Assembly (NCBI GenBank): GCA_022792555.1
Contig: JAAWBF010000183.1
Span: 1-64,000, forward strand
DNA length: 64,000 nt
Origin: Oscillospiraceae bacterium
GTDB lineage: Bacteria; Bacillota; Clostridia; Oscillospirales; Oscillospiraceae
Direction of reading: 5' to 3'
Shown here: positions 1 through 9,344 of the stretch, one piece after another
How positions within the stretch are numbered: the first letter of the stretch is position 1
Layout: every line of letters starts with the position of its first letter
Program-made: the position numbers and the translations under genes
The notes under the pieces: model-generated
The model's input: only the letters and a program-made list of their open reading frames with translations
What the model was told of the DNA's origin: nothing
Databases searched by the model: none

Positions 1-108
1 GGGATACAGAATGATACGGCCTATGGGGAGCATTATCAAATCGTTATCAAAAGAGGAGCGCAAAACCGTCTATTCGTTGTGCCGCAACGGGTTCAGGACT
101 TCAAAAAC

Positions 109-1653
109 TCATTCCCACTCTATAGTAGCTGGAGGCTTACTCGTAATATCATAAACAATACGGTTTATCCCTTTAACTTCATTAATAATTTTGCTAGAGA
201 TTCGCTCTAAGACTTCATAAGGAATACGAGCCCAGTCAGCCGTCATAAAGTCAGAAGTAGTTACAGCTCGAAGCGCCAAAGTATAGTCATAGGTCCGCCC
301 ATCCCCCATAACACCTACTGAACGGGTATTGGTAAGAACGGCGAAATATTGATGGATATTTTGAGTCAGTGCAGCGGCAGCAATTTCATCCCGATAGATG
401 GCGTCAGCCTCTCGAAGAATGTCGAGTTTCTCTTTCGTAAGTGATCCAATTACTCGTATGGCCAAACCTGGGCCTGGGAAAGGCTGACGTGTTACCAGGT
501 ATTCAGGTAATCCCAACGCCCGGCCCAGCAGCCGGACCTCATCCTTAAACAGCGGGCGCAGAGGCTCAATAATTTCTTGAAAGTCTACACAGTCAGGCAG
601 TCCACCTACATTATGATGGGACTTAATCACTGCGGCGTCTCCGGTCCCTGATTCAATGACATCGGGATAAATAGTTCCCTGCGCCAGAAAGTTTACCTGT
701 CCAATCTTTCTGGCCTCCTCCTCAAAAACACGGATAAACTCCTCACCAATGATCTTCCGCTTATACTCCGGTTCTTCTACCCCAGATAATTTCGAAAGGA
801 ATCTCTTTTCTGCATTCACGCGGACAAAGTTTATAGACCATTTTCTAAAGGCGGTCTCTACCTCGTCTCCTTCGTTTTTTCTCATAAGGCCATGGTCAAC
901 AAAGACACATGTAAGCTGTTTCCCGATGGCCTCAGCCAGCAAAGCAGCACATACAGAGGAATCAACTCCACCAGATAGGGCAAGCAAAACCTTTCCATTC
1001 CCTACTGTCTCTCGGATGGATACAATCGAGGTATTCAGATAATCCTCCATGGTCCAATCCCCAACTGCACCGCAGATCTTGTAGAGAAAATTATGGATAA
1101 TCTCTGTGCCATGTTCCGTATGGTTGACCTCTGGGTGAAACTGAACCCCATAAAAGCCACGACACTCATTCGCAATTGCAGCCGTAGGACATACATCGGT
1201 ATGGGCCGTCATAAAAAACCCCTCTGGTACTTGCGCCATGTAATCACCATGGCTCATCCAGGTGATACTATTACTGGGGAGGCCGTGAAATAGTTTACAG
1301 TTTGGATCAAAATATGTGGTGGTTTTGCCATATTCCCGCGCTATATCGGTCTGTGCAGATGTTACTTGCCCGCCTAGCGAATGTGCAATCAGCTGACAGC
1401 CATAGCAAATCCCTAAAATAGGGACACCGAGCTGGAAAATAGCGTGGTCTATCTGGGGCGCGTCATCCAAATAAACACTGTTTGGCCCACCGGTAAAAAT
1501 AAACCCAATGGGCTGCAAGGACTTGAGTGTATCCAATGAAGTGGTATAGGGCTTGACCTCACAGTAGACGCCGCACTCTCGTACCCGGCGTGCAATCAGC
1601 TGGTTATACTGTCCTCCAAAATCCAAAATGATGATGGTTTGGTGCTGTATCAT
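109..1653 (-). CDS. guaA: GMP synthase (glutamine-hydrolysing)
   Basis: Converts XMP to GMP with ATP and glutamine, the last step of guanine nucleotide synthesis, in the cytosol. The N-terminal class I glutamine amidotransferase domain carries the nucleophile motif GICYGCQ and the FHPEV His/Glu motif. It is followed by the ATP pyrophosphatase loop LSGGVDSSV and a dimerisation domain ending in the family-typical PPATIEWE. Full length at 514 residues. The ATG follows AAGGAGT at good spacing. It stands alone, divergent from the DUF421 gene. I see no purine riboswitch in the 230-bp leader. guaB lies about 20 kb away on the same strand. Confidence 0.98.
   Translation of the reverse strand: MIQHQTIIILDFGGQYNQLIARRVRECGVYCEVKPYTTSLDTLKSLQPIGFIFTGGPNSVYLDDAPQIDHAIFQLGVPILGICYGCQLIAHSLGGQVTSAQTDIAREYGKTTTYFDPNCKLFHGLPSNSITWMSHGDYMAQVPEGFFMTAHTDVCPTAAIANECRGFYGVQFHPEVNHTEHGTEIIHNFLYKICGAVGDWTMEDYLNTSIVSIRETVGNGKVLLALSGGVDSSVCAALLAEAIGKQLTCVFVDHGLMRKNEGDEVETAFRKWSINFVRVNAEKRFLSKLSGVEEPEYKRKIIGEEFIRVFEEEARKIGQVNFLAQGTIYPDVIESGTGDAAVIKSHHNVGGLPDCVDFQEIIEPLRPLFKDEVRLLGRALGLPEYLVTRQPFPGPGLAIRVIGSLTKEKLDILREADAIYRDEIAAAALTQNIHQYFAVLTNTRSVGVMGDGRTYDYTLALRAVTTSDFMTADWARIPYEVLERISSKIINEVKGINRIVYDITSKPPATIEWE
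719..747 (-). other. placeholder check of guaA interior (no feature)
   Basis: This short interval lies inside guaA. Nothing separate from the coding sequence is claimed here; the guaA promoter is at 1719-1747 and is listed on its own. Confidence 0.01.
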
Positions 1654-1718
1654 GCGATCAACTCCTTATTCCCTAGGAAATATATCTTACAGATTGAAGA
1701 GCTTTTGAAACAGGCCTC

Positions 1719-1747
1719 ATTTTACACCTTTTTTAGGTTATATGCAA
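1719..1747 (-). promoter_or_regulatory. sigma-A-type promoter of guaA
   Basis: On the minus strand the sequence reads TTGCAT, 17 bp, TAAAAT. It lies about 65 bp upstream of the guaA ATG, which fits a short untranslated leader. It is called by eye from the consensus; there is no transcript evidence. Confidence 0.5.
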
Positions 1748-1803
1748 TGGTTAAGAGGCTTCTCTATACTTCCAGAATTGTCATACAGAGGGCACAAGAT
1801 TTA

Positions 1804-1833
1804 TGAATAGACAGGTCCTGTTTGGTCATACTG
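1804..1833 (+). promoter_or_regulatory. sigma-G-like (forespore) promoter upstream of the DUF421 gene
   Basis: The sequence TGAATA, 17 bp, CATACTG sits about 50 bp upstream of the DUF421 start. The classic sigma-G (and overlapping sigma-F) consensus is TGAATA-N17/18-CATACTA, so 12 of 13 box bases match. No comparable sigma-A promoter was found in this gap. It suggests late forespore expression of the downstream pair. This is pattern matching only. Confidence 0.45.
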
Positions 1834-1884
1834 ACTGAAGACATTCCTTTTGCCGTTTTTGGCATTTCCTGAGGAGGCGGTACT

Positions 1885-2565
1885 ATGGTAATCGCATTTC
1901 TGCGGACCATCATACTCTATTTGCTTATTATTGTAGGGATTCGATTGATGGGGAAACGGCAGGTTGGTGAGCTGGAACCATCCGAGCTAGTTTTGGCTCT
2001 TATTATTGCAGATCTGGCCGCAGTGCCGATGCAAGACTTTGGAATTCCCCTGCTCACTGGAATTATTCCCATCTTTACACTCTTATGTATTACGATGATC
2101 CTCTCTATTCTTACCATGAATAGTGTAAAATTTCGAGCCTTAGTCTGTGGTCGTCCTTCTATTATTGTAGAAAACGGTAAGATTCATCAGCGCGAGATGC
2201 AGAAGAACCGATTTACCCTAGATGAATTGATGGAGGAGCTGCGGATGAAGGGAATCACCGACCTTTCCACAGTGAAGTATGCCATTTTAGAGACAAATGG
2301 CCAGATCTCCGTCCTCCCCTATGCAAACCAGCTTCCTGTTACCGCAGAACAGATGCAGGTAACTCCAGATGATGTTGGACTTCCACTTATTGTAATCAAC
2401 GATGGTCATGTATTAGACCACAACTTAAGGACTCGGGGGCTGGACCGAGCATGGCTGCAAAAACAAATTTCCAAGTATGGTATAAAGGAGCCAGACGATG
2501 TATTTCTACTGACAGTCGATGAACAAAACAGGGTCTATTTTTCTGCCAAGGAGGTGCTGCAGTGA
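1885..2565 (+). CDS. DUF421 family membrane protein (YetF/YdfS-like)
   Basis: A 226-residue membrane protein of the DUF421 family. It has about three hydrophobic segments in the first 85 residues (including FLRTIILYLLIIVGIRLMG) and then a soluble C-terminal domain with the family's RPSIIVENGK and LRMKGITDLSTVKYAILE stretches. The molecular function is unknown. Related Bacillus proteins are found in spores, and DUF421-containing 2Duf proteins affect spore heat resistance. The start follows GAGGAGGCGG. The last codons overlap the next gene by GTGA, so the two are translationally coupled. A sigma-G-like promoter upstream supports, but does not prove, a spore role. Confidence 0.9.
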   Translation: MVIAFLRTIILYLLIIVGIRLMGKRQVGELEPSELVLALIIADLAAVPMQDFGIPLLTGIIPIFTLLCITMILSILTMNSVKFRALVCGRPSIIVENGKIHQREMQKNRFTLDELMEELRMKGITDLSTVKYAILETNGQISVLPYANQLPVTAEQMQVTPDDVGLPLIVINDGHVLDHNLRTRGLDRAWLQKQISKYGIKEPDDVFLLTVDEQNRVYFSAKEVLQ

Positions 2566-2942
2566 AACGGCTTTGGATTGCAATTGCTATTTTGCTGGCT
2601 ATCTTTTCTGCTAGCATCTGGAACGCCAGATTTTTGGCTGGATTTCTGTCTGACTTGAACGAGCTTCTTGTCCAAGCGGAGACATCCGCCGAGTCTGGCC
2701 GGTGGGAAGAGGCACTGCAACTGACCAGTCAAGCCCAGGAACGCTGGAAAAGTCATGACGCTTATCTGCACACTGTACTCCGTCATGCAGATCTTGATCA
2801 GGTAGACACCAGCTTTGGCGAGGTCCAGGAATTTTTGCAATGCCAGGAGCAGGGCGAATATTCAGCCTCTAACGCCAAGCTAATGACCCAGCTCATGCTT
2901 ATCTGGGAAGCAGAACAGCTCACCCTCCAAAATATACTTTAA
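2562..2942 (+). CDS. DUF4363 family protein
   Basis: A 126-residue protein with one N-terminal hydrophobic segment (LWIAIAILLAIFSASIW), probably a membrane anchor or uncleaved signal. The helical, charged remainder matches the DUF4363 pattern of small proteins found next to DUF421 genes in Clostridia. It starts with GTG, overlapping the stop of the DUF421 gene. The function is unknown. The tight coupling suggests it works with the DUF421 protein at the same membrane, with the C-terminal domain outside the cytoplasm. Confidence 0.8.
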   Translation: MKRLWIAIAILLAIFSASIWNARFLAGFLSDLNELLVQAETSAESGRWEEALQLTSQAQERWKSHDAYLHTVLRHADLDQVDTSFGEVQEFLQCQEQGEYSASNAKLMTQLMLIWEAEQLTLQNIL

Positions 2943-2974
2943 CAGAGGGTACAATCCCTCGTTGGTGGAAGTTT

Positions 2975-3621
<647 letters not shown>

Positions 3622-3675
3622 AATCACACAACAGGCTATCTGAATGCGCTCGGTGGCGTTTCTTCTGAAAAGAAG

Positions 3676-5583
3676 TCACTTGACCGATTTTTCCTTTGAG
3701 ATTTGGGTTATGGCTTCAGAGATATAGTTCTCTCCATATAGGAAATCGTATACAATAGAACGGTATAATGCAATGGTCTCCTCAGATTCCGGCGGGACCT
3801 GGTCATAAGCGGTACCGTCTGCACCTACAAAGAGCCGCTCCCGGTAGAGACTCATATCCTCCAATGCCTGGTCGACCCAGAGAAAATAGAGGGGCTTTTC
3901 CAGCCCAGTCCACTCCAGTAGCTTGCTGCCTAAGGCGGTACAGCTCAACTCGTCTGCAGCCTCCAGTTCAGCGCCAAAATTATTCCAAAGTAAAAATTGT
4001 GTACTGTGCATCCACTTGAGCTCCTCGGTTCCCCAATCGTTAGTACTTGCCGAGCTGGAATAGCCGAGCTTAGAGTAGATGGTGTCAGTCTCATCCAAAT
4101 ACAGTCCAGGGAGATGATCTCCCAAAAAAACTAGGAGAACAGGTTCCTCGCAGTCAGAGAAATAATCTACCAGCCGCTGGAGCGCGCGGTCTGCATCTCG
4201 CAATCCATGGACCAGTGCGTCTAAACTTCCAAGTCCCTCCTCATCCAAGATAGAACAGTCCAGTGGTATACCGGAACTGGTATTAAATTTAGCAGAAAAG
4301 TAGGGCTGATGATTTTCCATACTCAGGCCGTAGAGGAAGATAGGCCCCTCCCCTTTCGTTTCGAACTCCATAATAAGCTGATCGACCAGAGCGTCATCTG
4401 AGAGATAGCCGCCCGCTCTAGGGGCATCCTCTGGAAAATTATCCTCGTAGACCACCCGATCAAAGCCTAGACACGGGATATTATAGGCGCGGTTGTAGAG
4501 AGAATTGTTAAAGGCGTGGACCATCACAGTTTGGTAGCCCTGTGCGCCAAAGCTCTTAATCAGTGATGGAACCCGGCGGTAGGCGGTACGATCAGCGAGG
4601 TTGGTAAGCTCTTCCCCGGCACCCAAAAATGCAGAGGGAATTCCGGTAAAGATCTCCATTTCCACATTACCAGTTCCTCCAGCATAGGTATTAGAAAGAA
4701 ACTGTCCAGATGGGAAACGCTCCATCAGCGCATGAAAATTGGGGATGGGATCTGCGCCAAACTGTATATGTGGCAGCTGTGTAACATCAAAGAAACTCTC
4801 TGAGACCAATAATACAACATTAGGATATTGAGAAGGTGCTGAGGCTGGGGCTTCTGCTCTTCTCTGTTCCAACAGTCGTAAGATACGGTTCATGTTGTCC
4901 TCTGTATAGGCGGCTGGCTCCTGCATGGCGCTTTCACACAGTGCACTGTATAGACCAAGAGGGAGCCCCAAACGTTCATTCCGCTGGGCCTGGGTCTCGT
5001 TTTCCAACCCAGATAAGAGAGCGGTTGTGGGGGGAAACCACAGTACATTCAGCAGACTAGATGCGAGCAAGACAGCCGCAAAAGCACGTCTTTGGAGCTT
5101 TAGCGGCCTGACAGGTTTTGAAAAACAGAATGCAGCGGAAAAGAAAACCAAAGTCAAACCAACCGCCTGCCAGGTACCGTTCCCCAAGTTTATGCCCGGC
5201 CGTAAAAATCCAGCGATTTGTCCTGCTTGACCTGCCATCGCCAGATCACTGGCGAGGAGCGGGACGCCATTAACAGCCTCTTTCAAATGGCTTACAACAG
5301 CCAGGAGCAATAGGGGCAGTGTGACCCCAATCGCAGCACAAAGAAAGCTGCCGCTTAAGGCCTCCAGGAAAAGCTGGCACAACAGCAGGACGATGTAACT
5401 CAGAAACATAGCGTGGGTATGGCGGTCGATCCACTCCCATACAGCTGCCATGTCCTGAACTGTAATTAACTGGCAAATAAAAAAGGAAATCAGCGGTGCA
5501 GTAAAAATGAGCGTATACCGTATCCAAGGCCATGTCCGCCAATATGTACTCTTTTTGCTGTAGTTCAACACAGGATGGATCAT
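3676..5583 (-). CDS. LTA synthase family (sulfatase-fold) membrane protein
   Basis: A 635-residue polytopic protein. It has about five N-terminal membrane segments, then an extracellular alkaline-phosphatase/sulfatase-fold domain from roughly residue 250. Visible motifs are VVLLVSESFFD, the putative catalytic-threonine region YAGGTGNVEMEIFTGIPS and the metal-site motif FLGDHLPG. Family members transfer glycerol phosphate or similar groups to membrane polymers. The ORF-track start is too long. The ATG used here overlaps the stop of the SecB-like gene by ATGA and begins MIHPVLNYSKK. Whether it makes true lipoteichoic acid or modifies another glycan is unknown. Confidence 0.88.
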   Translation of the reverse strand: MIHPVLNYSKKSTYWRTWPWIRYTLIFTAPLISFFICQLITVQDMAAVWEWIDRHTHAMFLSYIVLLLCQLFLEALSGSFLCAAIGVTLPLLLLAVVSHLKEAVNGVPLLASDLAMAGQAGQIAGFLRPGINLGNGTWQAVGLTLVFFSAAFCFSKPVRPLKLQRRAFAAVLLASSLLNVLWFPPTTALLSGLENETQAQRNERLGLPLGLYSALCESAMQEPAAYTEDNMNRILRLLEQRRAEAPASAPSQYPNVVLLVSESFFDVTQLPHIQFGADPIPNFHALMERFPSGQFLSNTYAGGTGNVEMEIFTGIPSAFLGAGEELTNLADRTAYRRVPSLIKSFGAQGYQTVMVHAFNNSLYNRAYNIPCLGFDRVVYEDNFPEDAPRAGGYLSDDALVDQLIMEFETKGEGPIFLYGLSMENHQPYFSAKFNTSSGIPLDCSILDEEGLGSLDALVHGLRDADRALQRLVDYFSDCEEPVLLVFLGDHLPGLYLDETDTIYSKLGYSSSASTNDWGTEELKWMHSTQFLLWNNFGAELEAADELSCTALGSKLLEWTGLEKPLYFLWVDQALEDMSLYRERLFVGADGTAYDQVPPESEETIALYRSIVYDFLYGENYISEAITQISKEKSVK

Positions 5584-5945
5584 GATGAGATCTGGAGGCG
5601 TATAGGCATGAAACCCATACTTGAAGACAATTCCTCTATTTTGTCCTCCACTGCATGCTCCATAGCAGTTCGGCAAATTGCTTTTGTACCGGTTCCAAGC
5701 TCCATTGGCAGTGAGTTAAAGCCGAAAATACCGGCGGCTAGCAGTTCCATTTGGAAAACATTCTCTTCAGTCGCAGCCAGCATCAGGGAACATGTCACCA
5801 TTACATTGTGTTCCTCCGGATCCGCATTTCTCTTGATTTCCATTTCCTGGCGCAATGTAAGCTCTATGGTCTGATTGCCAAGGTTCATGGCATCAAAATG
5901 CAATTTTAAAACCTGAAAGCGCAGCATCGTCGGATTTTGTGTCAT
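5580..5945 (-). CDS. SecB-like chaperone superfamily protein
   Basis: A 121-residue cytosolic protein. A beta-strand-like N-terminal half (VTCSLMLAATEENVFQMELLAAGIFGF) and a C-terminal part (CRTAMEHAVEDKIEELSSSMGFMPIRLQ) follow the SecB layout of a conserved GIF turn, a helix at the position of the LFPYARE segment and a final P-x-x-L strand. The match is by eye and remote, so the family call is tentative. Firmicutes usually lack SecB, though SecB-like proteins exist in phages and clostridia. It is coupled (ATGA overlap) to the LtaS-like gene and sits first in the pair. Confidence 0.5.
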   Translation of the reverse strand: MTQNPTMLRFQVLKLHFDAMNLGNQTIELTLRQEMEIKRNADPEEHNVMVTCSLMLAATEENVFQMELLAAGIFGFNSLPMELGTGTKAICRTAMEHAVEDKIEELSSSMGFMPIRLQISS

Positions 5946-6362
5946 AATGAATCAACACCCTTATATCGCTTTTTCGCAACGGTATTATACAATATTTTAT
6001 TGTACCCGTCCAGAGTGGGCTTTAATTTCCATTGAAATCCAATATTCCCTGTGTTGGAAGAGATTTAAGCCTAAATAAGTCCATCTTTTACTTGCCTTTT
6101 AGACAGTTTATCCTATATACTAACTATAGTTTTAATGAAACGGAGATCGCCGTAAATTCTGTCAATTGGGGTTGTAAAATGGACCCGATTGTACTATTAT
6201 GTAAAATACCGCGAATTGTCCGGCACAGTTTGAGCAGGTTGAATTCTACCCTTCAAAAGATATCCGGCTCCTGATAAACCGGAGAAATCTCCTGTGTTCT
6301 CCCTCGAATATTCTATCAAACCTCCGATTTGGAGGGAAACACGAAAGGAATGGTCACTGAAT
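5946..6362. other. 417-bp divergent intergenic region
   Basis: It lies between the SecB-like gene and the activase gene. It holds a minus-strand -10 candidate TATAAT (5984-5989, only a weak -35) and a plus-strand promoter candidate TTGTAA-17-TATTAT (6172-6200). Otherwise it is AT-rich and noncoding. The short ORFs in the track here lack ribosome binding sites and family resemblance. I see no structured RNA that I recognise. Confidence 0.5.
6172..6200 (+). promoter_or_regulatory. candidate sigma-A promoter of the activase/dehydratase genes
   Basis: TTGTAA, 17 bp, TATTAT, about 160 bp upstream of the activase ATG. The leader that follows is long but shows no recognised riboswitch. Confidence 0.35.
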
Positions 6363-9305
6363 ATGAGTCTTCGCATTGGCATCGACATTGGTTCCACCAC
6401 AGTCAAGGTGGTGGTGCTGGACGAACAGGATCAGCTTCTCTTCCGCTCCTATGAGCGCCACTATTCCAAAGCCCGCGAGCGGGCCTGTGAAACCTTGCGC
6501 TCAATCCGGGATAGATTTTCCGGCCAGCAAGTGAAGCTGGTAATCACCGGGTCGGCAGGACTTGGGGTGGCTAAGGCTAGTGGCGTCGATTTTGTTCAGG
6601 AGGTCTATGCTACAGCGGCGGCGGTACAGGAATATTACCCAGATACCGATGCAGTCATTGAGCTTGGCGGAGAGGATGCCAAGATTATCTTCTTTGGTGG
6701 TGCGTTGGAAGAGCGGATGAACGGCTCATGTGCAGGGGGGACTGGCGCTTTTATCGATCAAATGGCCACATTGATGAATGTGCCGATTGACGAATTGGAC
6801 CGGCTGTCCCTTCAGCATGAAAAGATCTACCCCATTGCCTCCCGCTGCGGTGTCTTTGCAAAAAGCGATATCCAGCCCATCCTCAACCAGGGCGGACGGA
6901 AAGAGGATGTAGCGGCGTCCATTTTGCAGGCAGTTGTCGATCAGACCGTGGCCGGCTTGACCCAGGGCCGGGAACTCAAGGGAAAGATTGTATTTTTGGG
7001 CGGTCCTCTCCACTTCCTGATGGGGCTGCGCGCCCGTTTTGTAGAGACCCTTCAGTTGGATGAGGAACACGCAATTTTTCCGGCAGATGGAGACTGTTTT
7101 GCTGGAATTGGTGCGGCTCTGTGTGCATCGGAGTACAAGACCCGGCCGTTTGAAGAATTTCTCCGCCTGCTGGAAGAGAGTGTCGACGCGGCCAATACCG
7201 TAGATACCATGCCCCCTCTCTTTTCTGAACAGGGAGAATTTGACACCTTTCTCGCCCGCCACAATGCCAACCATCCACCAGAGCTTGACATCCGCACCTA
7301 TACTGGAGATGCCTATTTGGGGATTGATGCAGGCTCAACCACCACAAAAATGGTGCTGATCGCACCAGACGGTGGCCTGCTCTATACATATTACCATTCC
7401 AATCAGGGCAATCCAGTGTCCATTGTGCTGGAGCAGCTCAAGGCAATCTATGGGCAGTGCGGGGATCGAATTTCCATGCGAGGGACCGCCGTCACCGGCT
7501 ACGGTGAGGAGCTGATCAAGCATGCTTTTGGCTGTGATTTGGGGTTGGTGGAGACGGTGGCTCACTATAAAGCCGCCGCCCACTTCAATCCAAAGGTTGA
7601 CTTTATCATTGATATCGGCGGCCAGGATATGAAGTGCTTCAAGATTCGCAATGGTGCAGTAGACTCTATCATGCTGAATGAGGCCTGCTCTTCTGGCTGT
7701 GGATCGTTTATTGAGACTTTCGCACGGGCACTGGGCTACGAGATCGCGGACTTCTCCACCCTGGGACTTTTTGCACAGCATCCGGTCAATCTGGGATCCC
7801 GCTGTACTGTGTTTATGAATTCCAGCGTCAAACAGGCCCAAAAGGATGGAGCAAGTGTGGAGGACATCTCGGCGGGATTGTCGATCTCCATTGTTAAAAA
7901 CGCTGTCTATAAGGTGATTCGGGCGGCCAATGCCGATGATCTCGGCCAGAATATTGTGGTCCAGGGCGGGACCTTTCTCAACAATGCGGTCCTTCGGGCC
8001 TTTGAGCAGGAGCTGGGCCGCAATGTAACCAGGCCAACCATTGCCGGGCTGATGGGCGCTTTTGGAGCGGCCCTGGCTGCCAGGGATCTCCACCTGGAAA
8101 AGAGCTCTCTTTTAGACGCCGCAGCCCTCTCAACCTTTACACACAGTGCAAAACCTGTGACCTGCGGCCTGTGTACCAACCACTGCTCTCTCACAGTCAA
8201 TCAGTTTGACGGCGGCCGGAAGTTTATCTCTGGCAACCGCTGTTCCAGGCCGCTTGGGAAAGAGCGGACCGAAGAGCCAGATCTGATGCGCTATAAATAC
8301 CAGAAACTGCGCGGCATGGAGGGCAAGGGAGAGGGAGACGGATCTCAGGGGCGGATCGGGATTCCGCTTGGCCTGAATATGTATGAAAATCTTCCTTTCT
8401 GGTTTACCTTCTTTACAAAGCTCAATTTTGAGGTGGTACTCTCCCCCGCCTCCTCCCGGTCGCTCTACTTAAAGGGACAGCATACCATTCCATCTGATAC
8501 CGTCTGCTATCCGGCAAAGCTCCTCCACGGCCATGTAGAGGCGCTGGTGGAGGCGGGGGTAGATGCCATCTGGTATCCCTGTATGTCCTACAATAACGAC
8601 GAGGGGATCGGTGACAATCACTTTAACTGTCCGGTGGTGGCCTACTACCCGGAGCTCCTGGCCGCCAACGTTCCGGCCCTCAAACAGACCCGCTTTCTTA
8701 TGCCTTATGTAGGGCTGTGGCGGCACAGAGACTTTGAAAAACGGATCGCAAAGCTGATGGAGGACGAGTTCGGAATCGCAAAGCGGCGATCTATTGCGGC
8801 AGCCAAGGCGGCCTATGAAGCCTACGGCGCCTATGTCCAGCAGGTCCGCCAGACAGGACAATCCTATATTGCTTATGCTCGCAGTCACGATAAACCCATC
8901 CTTGTCCTGTGCGGCCGTCCATATCATATCGACCCAGAGATTAACCACGGGATCAACGACCTGATCACTGCCTTTGGGTTTGTGGTGATCACCGAAGATG
9001 CCCTCAGCTATCTGGAAGGTTACTCCCCCCGAAAAGTACTCAATCAGTGGACTTTCCAGAGCCGGATGTATAATGCTGCACAGTATGTCTGCACCCAGCC
9101 AGACATGCAGGTCGTTCAGCTGGTGTCGTTCGGCTGCGGTACCGATGCCATTACGACCGATGAGCTTCGTTCTATTTTGGAGACAGGCGGAAAGCTCTAC
9201 ACACAGCTCAAGATTGACGATATCAACAACTTAGGCGCAGTAAAAATCCGGATCCGTTCCCTAATGGCGGCCATAGAAGCCAGAAAGGAACAGAACGCTA
9301 AATAA
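6363..9305 (+). CDS. Double acyl-CoA dehydratase activase with DUF2229 domain
   Basis: A 980-residue ASKHA-fold protein of the 2-hydroxyacyl-CoA dehydratase activase/BadF family. Two activase modules lie in tandem: IGIDIGSTTVKVVVL with NGSCAGGTGAF and SRCGVF, and LGIDAGSTTTKMVLI with NEACSSGCGSF and SRCTVF. Both copies keep the cysteines that bind the bridging [4Fe-4S] cluster. A CGLCTNHC motif near residue 600 and a DUF2229 region follow. Known activases use ATP to inject an electron into a dehydratase; the substrate of this long-form class is unknown. The start at MSLRIG is preferred over the track start because of the fold and an upstream AAAGGA. Confidence 0.88.
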   Translation: MSLRIGIDIGSTTVKVVVLDEQDQLLFRSYERHYSKARERACETLRSIRDRFSGQQVKLVITGSAGLGVAKASGVDFVQEVYATAAAVQEYYPDTDAVIELGGEDAKIIFFGGALEERMNGSCAGGTGAFIDQMATLMNVPIDELDRLSLQHEKIYPIASRCGVFAKSDIQPILNQGGRKEDVAASILQAVVDQTVAGLTQGRELKGKIVFLGGPLHFLMGLRARFVETLQLDEEHAIFPADGDCFAGIGAALCASEYKTRPFEEFLRLLEESVDAANTVDTMPPLFSEQGEFDTFLARHNANHPPELDIRTYTGDAYLGIDAGSTTTKMVLIAPDGGLLYTYYHSNQGNPVSIVLEQLKAIYGQCGDRISMRGTAVTGYGEELIKHAFGCDLGLVETVAHYKAAAHFNPKVDFIIDIGGQDMKCFKIRNGAVDSIMLNEACSSGCGSFIETFARALGYEIADFSTLGLFAQHPVNLGSRCTVFMNSSVKQAQKDGASVEDISAGLSISIVKNAVYKVIRAANADDLGQNIVVQGGTFLNNAVLRAFEQELGRNVTRPTIAGLMGAFGAALAARDLHLEKSSLLDAAALSTFTHSAKPVTCGLCTNHCSLTVNQFDGGRKFISGNRCSRPLGKERTEEPDLMRYKYQKLRGMEGKGEGDGSQGRIGIPLGLNMYENLPFWFTFFTKLNFEVVLSPASSRSLYLKGQHTIPSDTVCYPAKLLHGHVEALVEAGVDAIWYPCMSYNNDEGIGDNHFNCPVVAYYPELLAANVPALKQTRFLMPYVGLWRHRDFEKRIAKLMEDEFGIAKRRSIAAAKAAYEAYGAYVQQVRQTGQSYIAYARSHDKPILVLCGRPYHIDPEINHGINDLITAFGFVVITEDALSYLEGYSPRKVLNQWTFQSRMYNAAQYVCTQPDMQVVQLVSFGCGTDAITTDELRSILETGGKLYTQLKIDDINNLGAVKIRIRSLMAAIEARKEQNAK

Positions 9306-9344
9306 TGGCGCACGATGAGCAATAGACGAAAGGAATTATCATCT

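Noticed and set aside
1-210. Plus-strand open frame at the left edge overlapping the guaA 3' end
   Set aside because: It is antisense to the conserved guaA C-terminus for half its length, has no visible start or ribosome binding site, and matches nothing I recognise.
719-747. Entry listed at 719-747 in the feature table
   Set aside because: It carries no claim: the interval is plain guaA coding sequence, and the real promoter is at 1719-1747. It should be ignored as a feature.
1654-1884. Purine riboswitch upstream of guaA
   Set aside because: The conserved loop sequences and stems of the purine aptamer are not present on the minus strand.
6726-8093. Minus-strand ORFs of 182-252 residues inside the activase gene
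   Set aside because: They are shadows of a strongly conserved plus-strand protein and lack ribosome binding sites and family features.
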